A DNA stretch of 64,000 bases, taken from Knoellia locipacati (lineage in GTDB: Bacteria; Actinomycetota; Actinomycetes; Actinomycetales; Dermatophilaceae). Below, in pieces: positions 1 to 7,391 of the stretch. Numbering within the stretch: the stretch's first letter is position 1; each line of letters starts with the position of its first letter. Made by a program: the position numbers and the translations under genes. The DNA lies in the NCBI RefSeq assembly GCF_007992835.1, contig NZ_BKBA01000003.1, forward strand, positions 744,001 through 808,000. The letters are read 5' to 3'. The notes under the pieces were generated by a model that searched no databases, had not been told where the DNA came from, and worked only from the letters and a program-made list of their open reading frames with translations.

Positions 1-676
1 CGGCCGGGCTGAGGACGTCGTGGATGGTCGAGGTGCCGGACGTCCAGGCGCCGAGCCCGATGACGGCCAGGGTGACGTCGTCGACGTGGTCGAGCGCTGC
101 GCGGACCGGCGGCTGGCGGCGCATGACGTCGGCGCTCGCCGCGTCGTCGAGCAGGAGCGGCGAGTAGAAGACGTGCCTGCCGCCGCCGGCGATGCGCGCC
201 GCACGCCGCACGACGTCGACCGAGCTGCTGTCCTCCTCGGGCGTGACCATCGCTCCGCTGAGCTGGACGACCGGGATCTTGGGCAGCGACTCGAGGGCGT
301 CGACCATCCGGCTCACCGAGCGGCTCCACGGCAGGCCGAGCACGTCGCGGTCGGTGACGACCTCGCTGAGCAGCGCCGCGGCGGCGGCGGAGACCCCCGG
401 GTCGGCCTCGGCGGCCGACCCCGGGACGACGACGCAGTGCTCGAGCCCGAGTGCCTCGCGCAGCCGAGCCGACCGGTCGGTGTCGATGCCGACCGGCGAG
501 ACGATCTCGATGCGCACCATGCCGCTCTCGCGCGCCGCCTCGAGCAGGCGGGCGACCTTGAACCTGCTGATCCCCAGCGAGGTCGCGAGGTCGACCTTGG
601 ACTCGCCGTCGAGGAGGTGGCGGCGGGCCACCGCCGCGGCGAGGACGGCCTCCGAGGGACCGAGCGCATCAGGCAC
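1..676 (-). CDS. SorC/DeoR-type sugar-binding transcriptional regulator (3' end cut off)
   Basis: About 225 residues are visible before the gene leaves the window. An N-terminal helix-turn-helix lies at roughly residues 24-53 (ESKVDLATSLGISRFKVARL), followed by the start of a SorC-type effector domain that in this family binds a phosphorylated sugar or polyol. The GTG at 676 is preferred because a GGAGG lies 9 nt upstream; an ATG at 685 abuts that site and would be too close. The gene diverges from a polyol uptake and oxidation operon and is almost certainly its local regulator, acting at the paired operators at 753-786. Repressor versus activator cannot be told. Confidence is high for family, moderate for the regulon. 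Confidence 0.85.
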   Translation of the reverse strand, partial: MPDALGPSEAVLAAAVARRHLLDGESKVDLATSLGISRFKVARLLEAARESGMVRIEIVSPVGIDTDRSARLREALGLEHCVVVPGSAAEADPGVSAAAAALLSEVVTDRDVLGLPWSRSVSRMVDALESLPKIPVVQLSGAMVTPEEDSSSVDVVRRAARIAGGGRHVFYSPLLLDDAASADVMRRQPPVRAALDHVDDVTLAVIGLGAWTSGTSTIHDVLSPA

Positions 677-726
677 GCGGCACATCCTCCTTCACGGCGT
701 CGCCGTCTCGGGCACGACGTGACCTG

Positions 727-755
727 TTGACAGGGCGCCACGGTTCGGACAGGCT
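727..755 (+). promoter_or_regulatory. Putative promoter of the polyol operon
   Basis: A perfect TTGACA at 727-732 is followed after 17 bp by CAGGCT (750-755), an acceptable actinobacterial -10. Transcription would start near 762, inside the operator pair, and about 80 nt before the ATG at 843. Confidence 0.5.
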
Positions 756-786
756 CATGTGTGCAGCATACGCGCTCATATGAGCG
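753..786. promoter_or_regulatory. Paired SorC-family operators
   Basis: CGCTCATATGAGCG at 773-786 is a perfect 14-bp palindrome. A related copy, GCTCATGTGTGC, lies at 753-764, matching 10 of 12 bases and offset by exactly 21 bp, two helical turns. The pair sits between the divergent SorC gene and the transporter operon and overlaps the predicted -10 and start site, which fits repression. Confidence 0.6.
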
Positions 787-842
787 GCACGAGCGGAACC
801 GCAGATCCGACGCCGAAGCAGACGAACGAGAACGAGGCAACG

Positions 843-2270
843 ATGCCCCCCACCGAATCGCCACTGGAGCCGAACGACCCGGTCGCACCACGGCATACGC
901 GACATCACCGCCGGAGGGGACGCGTCCTCGCCGCCGCCACCGCCACGGCCGTCTCCATCGGACTCACCGGGTGCGCCGGCTGGGGCGGAGGCAGCGTCGG
1001 GGGCGGGGGCGCCGACTCGATCGACGTCCTCATGGTCAACAACCCGCAGATGGTGGACCTGCAGCAGCTCACCGCCAAGCACTTCACCGCCGAGACGGGC
1101 ATCCGGGTCAACTTCACCGTCCTGCCCGAGAACGACGTGCGCGACAAGATCAGCCAGGAGTTCTCGAGCCAGGCCGGGCAGTACGACGTCGCGACCCTGT
1201 CGAACTTCGAGATCCCGATCTACGCCAAGGCCAAGTGGATCGCGCCGATGGACGACTTCATCGCCAAGGACACCGCGTTCGACCAGGGCGACATCCTCAA
1301 GCCGATGACGACCTCGCTGTCGAGCGAGGGCAAGGTCTACGGCCAGCCGTTCTACGGCGAGAGCTCGTTCCTCATGTACCGCAAGGACGTCCTCGACGCC
1401 AAGGGCATCACGATGCCGGCCAAGCCCACGTGGCAGGAGGTCGCGGACATCGCGGCCAAGGTCGACGGCGCGCAGCCCGGCATGAAGGGCATCTGCCTGC
1501 GCGGGCAGCCGGGCTGGGGGCAGCTGTTCGCACCGCTCACCACCGTCGTCAACACCTTCGGCGGCACGTGGTTCGAGGAGGACTGGACGCCGAAGGTCAA
1601 CGCGCCCGAGTTCACCGAGGCCGTGCAGTTCTACGTCGACCTCGTCCGCAAGCACGGCGAGAACGGTGCACCGCAGGCCGGCTTCACCGAGTGCCTCAAC
1701 AACCTCGTCCAGGGCAACGTCGCCATGTGGTACGACGCGACGTCGGCCGCGGGCACCCTCGAGGCCGACGACTCACCCACCAAGGGCAAGTTCGGCTACG
1801 CCCCCGCCCCGGTCGTCAAGACCGACTCCGCCGGCTGGCTCTACGCGTGGTCGTGGAGCATCCAGCAGGCGAGCGCGAAGAAGGACAACGCGTGGAAGTT
1901 CATCTCGTGGGCGTCGAGCAAGGAGTACGAGCAGCTCGTCGGTGAGGAGCTCGGCTGGACCCGCGTCCCCGCCGGCAAGCGCGCCTCGACCTACGAGAAC
2001 CCGAAGTACCTCGAGGTCGCCAAGGCGTTCGCCGAGCCGACGAGGTCCGCGATCGAGAACGCCGACCCGACCAACCCCGGCGCCCAGCCGCGACCGGCCA
2101 TCGGCATCCAGTTCGTCGACATCCCCGAGTTCCCCGACCTCGGCACGCAGGTGAGCCAGGACGTCAGCTCGGCCATCGCCGGCAAGACGACCGTCAAGGA
2201 GGCGCTCGACAAGGGGCAGGACCTCGCCGAGGACGTCGCCGAGCGCTACCAGAAGAGGAGCGGGTCATGA
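843..2270 (+). CDS. ABC transporter substrate-binding lipoprotein, polyol type
   Basis: A 475-residue family 1 extracellular solute-binding protein. A basic N-terminus (HHRRRGR) and hydrophobic stretch lead into the lipobox LTGC, with the acylated cysteine at residue 44, so the mature protein is a membrane-anchored lipoprotein outside the cell. The ATG at 843 is chosen over an ATG at 759 because the earlier start lies inside the operator pair and a GAGG stands a few bases before 843. Downstream permeases and two polyol dehydrogenases make sorbitol, mannitol, arabitol or xylitol the likely ligand, as in SmoE/MtlE systems. The exact ligand is inferred from context. Confidence 0.85.
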   Translation: MPPTESPLEPNDPVAPRHTRHHRRRGRVLAAATATAVSIGLTGCAGWGGGSVGGGGADSIDVLMVNNPQMVDLQQLTAKHFTAETGIRVNFTVLPENDVRDKISQEFSSQAGQYDVATLSNFEIPIYAKAKWIAPMDDFIAKDTAFDQGDILKPMTTSLSSEGKVYGQPFYGESSFLMYRKDVLDAKGITMPAKPTWQEVADIAAKVDGAQPGMKGICLRGQPGWGQLFAPLTTVVNTFGGTWFEEDWTPKVNAPEFTEAVQFYVDLVRKHGENGAPQAGFTECLNNLVQGNVAMWYDATSAAGTLEADDSPTKGKFGYAPAPVVKTDSAGWLYAWSWSIQQASAKKDNAWKFISWASSKEYEQLVGEELGWTRVPAGKRASTYENPKYLEVAKAFAEPTRSAIENADPTNPGAQPRPAIGIQFVDIPEFPDLGTQVSQDVSSAIAGKTTVKEALDKGQDLAEDVAERYQKRSGS

Positions 2271-3265
2271 GTTCCGACGTCTCCCAGGCTGAAGCCGGTA
2301 TGCCGGACGGTCCCGCCGAGGAGTCCGGCGCACCTCGCGGACGCACGCCGGGCGAGAACACCGAGCGCGCCACCCGGCTGGCGAAGGCCGGTGACTGGTC
2401 GCGCCGGGCGCCGCTGCTGCCCGCGCTGATCTTCGTCATCGTGCTCACCCAGCTCCCGTTCGTCGCCACGCTCGTCGTGTCGTTCATGAACTGGAACGCG
2501 TACTACCCCGACGAGCGCGGCTTCGCCGGCTTCGACAACTTCGCCCGCGTCTTCACCGACAGCAACACGCGCAGCGCGGTCTTCGTGACGATCCTGCTCA
2601 CGGTGCTCGTCGTCGGCATCAGCCTCGTGCTGGGCATGGCCATTGCCCTCCTGCTCGACCGCAAGTTCATGGGCCGGGGCATCGTTCGCACGCTCATGAT
2701 CACGCCGTTCCTCGTCGTGCCGGTCGCGGCGGCACTGCTGTGGAAGCACGCGCTCTACAACCCCGAGTACGGCCTGCTCAACGGCACCCTCAAGGCGGTG
2801 TTCGGCGACGACGCGCCACAGCCCGACTGGATCAGCAACAACCCGCTCATCTCGATCGTCGCGGCCCTCGTCTGGCAGTGGACGCCGTTCATGATGCTCA
2901 TCCTGCTGGCGGGCCTGCAGTCCCGGCCGCTCGACGTCGTCGAGGCTGCCCGGATCGACGGGGCCAGCTCGTGGCAGATCTTCAGGAGCATGACGCTCCC
3001 GCACATGCGCCAGTACATCGAGCTCAGCGGCCTGCTCGGCGCGATCTACGTCGTGCAGAACTTCGACCACGTCTTCACCATCACGTCCGGTGGCCTCGGC
3101 ACGGCGAACCTGCCGTACTTCATCTACCAGACCTTCTACACGGCCCAGGACTACGGACGCGCCTCTGCCGCAGGCGTCGTCGTCGTCATCGGGACGATCC
3201 TCATCGCGACCGCCGCACTGAGGACAGCGTTCAGCCTGTTCAAGGACGAGGGAGGAGCGAAATGA
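2267..3265 (+). CDS. Polyol ABC transporter permease 1 (SmoF/MtlF-like)
   Basis: A 332-residue integral membrane protein with six predicted helices. It carries the binding-protein-dependent permease EAA loop (EAARIDGASSWQIF, near residues 226-239), which docks on the ATPase. The first roughly 45 residues are a hydrophilic, disordered extension. The ATG overlaps the stop of the binding-protein gene (ATGA), so the two are translationally coupled. It should form the membrane channel as a heterodimer with the next gene. No ATPase gene lies in the operon, so a shared MsiK-like ATPase elsewhere is presumably used. Confidence 0.88.
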   Translation: MSSDVSQAEAGMPDGPAEESGAPRGRTPGENTERATRLAKAGDWSRRAPLLPALIFVIVLTQLPFVATLVVSFMNWNAYYPDERGFAGFDNFARVFTDSNTRSAVFVTILLTVLVVGISLVLGMAIALLLDRKFMGRGIVRTLMITPFLVVPVAAALLWKHALYNPEYGLLNGTLKAVFGDDAPQPDWISNNPLISIVAALVWQWTPFMMLILLAGLQSRPLDVVEAARIDGASSWQIFRSMTLPHMRQYIELSGLLGAIYVVQNFDHVFTITSGGLGTANLPYFIYQTFYTAQDYGRASAAGVVVVIGTILIATAALRTAFSLFKDEGGAK

Positions 3266-4158
3266 GCGCCACGACCGACCGGACGTTCGAGGACGGAGCC
3301 GAGGTGGCCGACCCGAATCGGGAGCCCCAGGCGATCAACCACCACAAGAGCCCGAAGTCGCACATCCTGCTCACCCTCGCGGCATGGCTGTGCGGGCTGC
3401 TCTTCGCCCTGCCCGTCGCGTGGATGATCCTCACGTCGTTCCACAAGGAGGAGGACGCCGCGACGAACCCGCCCAGCCTCTTCGCACCGCTCAGCCTCGA
3501 CGGCTACCGGTCGTTCTTCGACGCCGGGCCGTGGCCGCCCCTGGCCAACTCGCTCACGGCGAGCGTCGTCTCGACGATCCTCGTGCTGCTGCTGGCCTTC
3601 CCTGCGGCCTACGCCCTGTCGATCCGGCCGGTGAAGAAGTGGACCGACGTCCTGTTCTTCTTCCTGTCGACCAAGATGCTCCCGATCGTCGCGGGCATCC
3701 TGCCGATCTACCTGTTCGCGCAGAAGGTCAACCTGCTCGACAACATCTGGCTGCTCATCATCCTCTACACGTCGATGAACCTGCCGATCGCCGTGTGGAT
3801 GCTGCGCTCCTTCCTCGCGGAGGTGCCCGTCGAGATGCTCGAGGCCGCCCAGGTCGACGGCGCCTCGCTCATGACGACGCTGCGCAAGGTCATCGCGCCG
3901 GTCGTCATGCCGGGCATCGCCGCTGCCGCGCTCATCTGCTTCATCTTCAGCTGGAACGAGCTGCTCCTCGCGCGCGTCCTCACCGGCACCGTTGCCGGAA
4001 CGGCGCCGGTGTTCTTGACTGGGTTCGTGACCAGCCAGGGACTCTTCCTCGCCAAGGTCTGCGCGGCGTCGTTCGTCGTCTCGCTGCCGGTGCTCGCGGC
4101 CGGGTTCGCGGCCCAGGACAAGCTCGTCCAGGGCCTGTCCATGGGTGCCGTCAAGTGA
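3262..4158 (+). CDS. Polyol ABC transporter permease 2 (SmoG/MtlG-like)
   Basis: A 298-residue permease with the EAA motif EAAQVDGASLMTTL near residue 194. The first transmembrane helix is around residues 35-57, after a short hydrophilic N-terminus. The ATG at 3262 overlaps the upstream stop (ATGA) and follows GGAGGAGCGA, a strong ribosome-binding site. The two permeases together form the membrane pore of a carbohydrate ABC importer of the CUT1 class. No nucleotide-binding subunit is encoded next to it. Confidence 0.88.
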   Translation: MSATTDRTFEDGAEVADPNREPQAINHHKSPKSHILLTLAAWLCGLLFALPVAWMILTSFHKEEDAATNPPSLFAPLSLDGYRSFFDAGPWPPLANSLTASVVSTILVLLLAFPAAYALSIRPVKKWTDVLFFFLSTKMLPIVAGILPIYLFAQKVNLLDNIWLLIILYTSMNLPIAVWMLRSFLAEVPVEMLEAAQVDGASLMTTLRKVIAPVVMPGIAAAALICFIFSWNELLLARVLTGTVAGTAPVFLTGFVTSQGLFLAKVCAASFVVSLPVLAAGFAAQDKLVQGLSMGAVK

Positions 4159-4174
4159 TCGGAGAAGCTCCCCA

Positions 4175-5665
4175 GTGGTGACGCTCAGCCAGGCAACACT
4201 CGGCGACCTGCCCGCGGAGGTGGGGCGGCCGGCATACGACCGCTCCTCGGTGACCCCCGGCATCGTCCACTTCGGGGTCGGTGGCTTCCACCGGGCCCAC
4301 CAGGCGATGTACCTCGACGCGCTCATGAACGAGGGCGAGGCCCTCGACTGGGGCATCGTCGGCGTGGGCCTCCTGCCCGGTGACTCGCGGATGCGCGACG
4401 CGATGGCCGCGCAGGACAACCTGTTCACCCTCGTCGTCAAGCACCCCGACGGGCACCTCGAGCCGCGCGTCATCGGGTCGATGGTCGACTACCTCTTCGC
4501 GCCCGACGACCCCGGTGCGGTGCTCGACCGGCTCGTCGACCCGGCGACGCGGATCGTCTCGCTCACCGTCACCGAGGGCGGCTACCACGTCAACCAGGTG
4601 ACGGGTGAGTTCGACGCGAACGACCCCGTCCTGCAGGCGGACCTCGCGCTTCCCGACAACGGTGAAGGTATGCCGCAGAGCATGTTCGGCTTCGTCGTCG
4701 AGGCCGCACGGCGTCGCCGGGAGGCAGGGGTCGAGCCGTTCACGGTGATGTCGTGCGACAACCTGCCCGGCAACGGTGACGTCGCGAAGAAGATGATCGT
4801 CGCGTTCGCCCGGCTCCGCGATGCCGAGCTCGGCGACTGGGTCGAGGCCAACGTCGCGTTCCCCAACTGCATGGTCGACCGCATCACTCCGGTCACCTCG
4901 CAGGACGACATCACAGCACTGGCCGACACCTTCGGCGTCGAGGACGCGTGGCCGGTCGTGTGCGAGCCCTACACGCAGTGGGTGCTCGAGGACCACTTCC
5001 CCACGGGCAGACCGCCGTTCGAGGACGTCGGAGTCCAGATCGTCGACGACGTCGTGCCCTACGAGCTCATGAAGCTGCGGCTGCTCAACGCGAGCCACCA
5101 GGCGCTCTGCTACCTCGGGTTCCTCTCCGGCTACCGCTACGCCCACGAGGTCGCGCAGGACCCGCTCTTCGCCGGCTTCCTCCTCGGCTACATGGAGGAG
5201 GAGGGGTCACCAACACTGCCCGAGGTGCCCGGCGTGGACCTCAACGTCTACCGCCGCCAGCTGCTCGAGCGCTTCGCCAACCCGGAGGTGCGCGACACCC
5301 TCGCCCGCCTGTGCGCCGAGAGCTCGGACCGCATCCCCAAGTGGCTCGTGCCCGTGATCCAGGCCAACCTCGAGGCGGGCGGCCAGTTCGAGCGCTCGGC
5401 CCTCGTCGTCGCGTCGTGGGCGCGCTACGCCGAGGGCGTCGACGAGTCCGGCGAGCCGATCGAGGTCGTGGACCGCCACAAGGACCGCGTCATGGCCGCA
5501 GCCAGGGCGTGGCCGACCGACGAGCTCGCCTTCCTGCGTGACAGCGACTTCTTCGGAACGCTCATCGACAGCGAGCCGTTCACCACGGCATACGTCGCGT
5601 TCCTCAAGTCGTTGCACGACAACGGCGCTCGCGCCACTCTCGAGGACCTGGAGTCCAACCGATGA
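4175..5665 (+). CDS. Mannitol dehydrogenase-family polyol oxidoreductase
   Basis: A 496-residue long-chain polyol dehydrogenase that oxidises a polyol to a ketose with NAD. The N-terminal Rossmann region has the family signature FGVGGFHRAHQAMYLD (about residues 32-47). The catalytic helix reads KLRLLNASH, giving the expected Lys300, Asn305 and His308. The GTG at 4175 is chosen because GGAGAAG lies 7 nt before it. The family includes mannitol 2-dehydrogenase, D-arabinitol 4-dehydrogenase and fructuronate/tagaturonate reductases. Given the transporter, the substrate is a polyol; mannitol or D-arabitol fit best. The xylulokinase at 17275 could take the product of arabitol oxidation. Confidence 0.85.
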   Translation: MVTLSQATLGDLPAEVGRPAYDRSSVTPGIVHFGVGGFHRAHQAMYLDALMNEGEALDWGIVGVGLLPGDSRMRDAMAAQDNLFTLVVKHPDGHLEPRVIGSMVDYLFAPDDPGAVLDRLVDPATRIVSLTVTEGGYHVNQVTGEFDANDPVLQADLALPDNGEGMPQSMFGFVVEAARRRREAGVEPFTVMSCDNLPGNGDVAKKMIVAFARLRDAELGDWVEANVAFPNCMVDRITPVTSQDDITALADTFGVEDAWPVVCEPYTQWVLEDHFPTGRPPFEDVGVQIVDDVVPYELMKLRLLNASHQALCYLGFLSGYRYAHEVAQDPLFAGFLLGYMEEEGSPTLPEVPGVDLNVYRRQLLERFANPEVRDTLARLCAESSDRIPKWLVPVIQANLEAGGQFERSALVVASWARYAEGVDESGEPIEVVDRHKDRVMAAARAWPTDELAFLRDSDFFGTLIDSEPFTTAYVAFLKSLHDNGARATLEDLESNR

Positions 5666-6738
5666 CCACAGCCGCCCCCGCCGCCACCATGCGGACCGCC
5701 GTCCTCACCGAGCCGGGGACGGTCGTCGTCGAGTCCCGCCCGGTGCCCGAGCCGCGGCCGGACGAGGTGGTCATCGAGGTGCGCTCCGTCGGGGTCTGCG
5801 GCTCGGACACGCACTACTTCGACCACGGGCGGATCGGTGACCACGTCGTCACCGGCCCACTCGTCCTCGGGCACGAGAGCGCCGGAGTCATCGTCGCCGT
5901 GGGTGCGGACGTCGACGCGTCGCGGGTCGGCGAGCGCGTGGCGATCGAGCCGGGCGTGCCCTGCCGGTCGTGCGCGCAGTGCCTCTCGGGCCACTACAAC
6001 CTCTGCCCCGACATGGTCTTCCACGCGACGCCGCCGGTCGACGGGACGCTCGCCGAGTACGTCACCCACCACGAGGCCTTCACGTTCGCGCTGCCCGACT
6101 CGGTCTCCCTCGACGAGGGTGCGATGCTCGAGCCGCTCTCGGTCGGGATCTGGGCCTGCCGTCGCGCAGGTGTCGCGCCCGGTGTGAGGGTCCTCGTCAC
6201 CGGCGCCGGACCCGTGGGGCAGCTCGCCGCACAGGTCGCCACGGCCTTCGGCGCGTCCGAGGTGGTCGTCGCCGACGTCAACGCGCACCGCCTCTCGGTC
6301 GCGTCGTCGCTCGGGGCCACCGAGGTCGTCGATGTCTCGTCGACGTCGCTCGCAGACCTGTATGCCGGCCGCCCCGGTCCCGACGTCGTCCTCGAGTGCT
6401 CGGGCCACGAGGGCTCGACCCAGGCCGCCATCCGAGTGGCCGCACCTGCGGGCCGGGTGGTGCTCATCGGGATGGGGGGTGACACCCTCGCCCTCCCCCT
6501 CGGCGACGTCCAGAACCGCGAGCTGTGGGTGACGGGTGTCTTCCGCTACGCGAACACGTGGCCGACGGCGATCGACCTCGTCGCGTCCGGCCGGGTGACG
6601 CTGGGACCGCTGGCCACCGGGCACTTCGAGCTCGAGGACACCGAGGCCGCGCTCACCGCCGCCCGCACCGACCCCGAGGCGATCAAGTCGATCATCCACC
6701 CCGTCAGAGAAGGCGGTAGCCGATCCCCGGCTCGGTGA
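5662..6738 (+). CDS. Zinc-dependent sorbitol/xylitol-type dehydrogenase
   Basis: A 358-residue medium-chain dehydrogenase. Catalytic zinc ligands are visible as Cys46 (GVCGSD) and His71-Glu72 (LGHES). The structural-zinc cysteines are 101, 104, 107 and 115 (CRSCAQC then C). The Rossmann motif is VTGAGPVGQLAA. Sequence features match sorbitol, L-iditol or xylitol 2-dehydrogenases. The ATG overlaps the preceding stop (ATGA), making it the last gene of the polyol operon. Its last 35 bases run antisense into the end of kdpE, so the two transcription units converge and overlap. Confidence 0.85.
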   Translation: MTTAAPAATMRTAVLTEPGTVVVESRPVPEPRPDEVVIEVRSVGVCGSDTHYFDHGRIGDHVVTGPLVLGHESAGVIVAVGADVDASRVGERVAIEPGVPCRSCAQCLSGHYNLCPDMVFHATPPVDGTLAEYVTHHEAFTFALPDSVSLDEGAMLEPLSVGIWACRRAGVAPGVRVLVTGAGPVGQLAAQVATAFGASEVVVADVNAHRLSVASSLGATEVVDVSSTSLADLYAGRPGPDVVLECSGHEGSTQAAIRVAAPAGRVVLIGMGGDTLALPLGDVQNRELWVTGVFRYANTWPTAIDLVASGRVTLGPLATGHFELEDTEAALTAARTDPEAIKSIIHPVREGGSRSPAR

Positions 6739-7390
6739 CGATGTGCACCGGCCGGGCCGGGTCGGCCTCGAGCTTGCGGCGCAGCTGGTTGCTGTAGACG
6801 CGCAGGTAGTTCGACTCCCGCCCGTAGCCCGGCCCCCACACGGCGCGGAGCAGGTCGGCCTGGGTGACGACCGTGCCCCGGTGGCGTGCGAGCTCGGCGA
6901 GCAGGCGCCACTCGGTCGGGGTGAGGTGTACCGGCTCGCCGCCACGCGTGGCGTCGAGGGTGGCGAAGTCCACCGTGAAGGCCTCGGTGACGACGGGCGC
7001 GACCCCGGCCAGGGTGTCGGCCTCGCCCGTGCCGCGACGCATCGCCGAGCGGATGCGTGCCATGAGCTCGTCCATCCCGAACGGCTTGGTGACGTAGTCG
7101 TCGGCGCCCTCGTCGAGCGCCTCGACCTTGTCGTCCGACTGGTGCCGGGCCGAGAGGACGACCACCGGGACCTGCGACCGTGACCGGATCCGCCGCAGCA
7201 CCTCGACGCCGTCGAGGTCCGGCAGGCCGAGGTCGAGCACGACGAGGTCCGCCGGCGCGTCGGCGTGGGTCGCGAGCGCATCGGCCCCGCTGCCGACCTC
7301 CTCGACCTCGTAGCCGCGGGCCCGCAGGTTGATGCGCAGGGTGCGGCGGATCGTGGGGTCGTCGTCGACGACGAGGATGCGCTGGGCCAT
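6704..7390 (-). CDS. kdpE: KdpE response regulator
   Basis: A 228-residue OmpR-type response regulator. The receiver domain has the acidic pair at the start (VVDDD), phosphoacceptor Asp53 (VVLDLGLPD) and the conserved lysine in VTKPFG. The C-terminal winged helix includes LTPTEWRLLAELARHRGTV. It receives phosphate from KdpD and activates the kdp structural genes when potassium is limiting. It follows kdpD after a 1-nt gap on the minus strand. The TGAC repeats upstream of kdpF are the likely target. Confidence 0.95.
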   Translation of the reverse strand: MAQRILVVDDDPTIRRTLRINLRARGYEVEEVGSGADALATHADAPADLVVLDLGLPDLDGVEVLRRIRSRSQVPVVVLSARHQSDDKVEALDEGADDYVTKPFGMDELMARIRSAMRRGTGEADTLAGVAPVVTEAFTVDFATLDATRGGEPVHLTPTEWRLLAELARHRGTVVTQADLLRAVWGPGYGRESNYLRVYSNQLRRKLEADPARPVHIVTEPGIGYRLL

Positions 7391-7391
7391 G

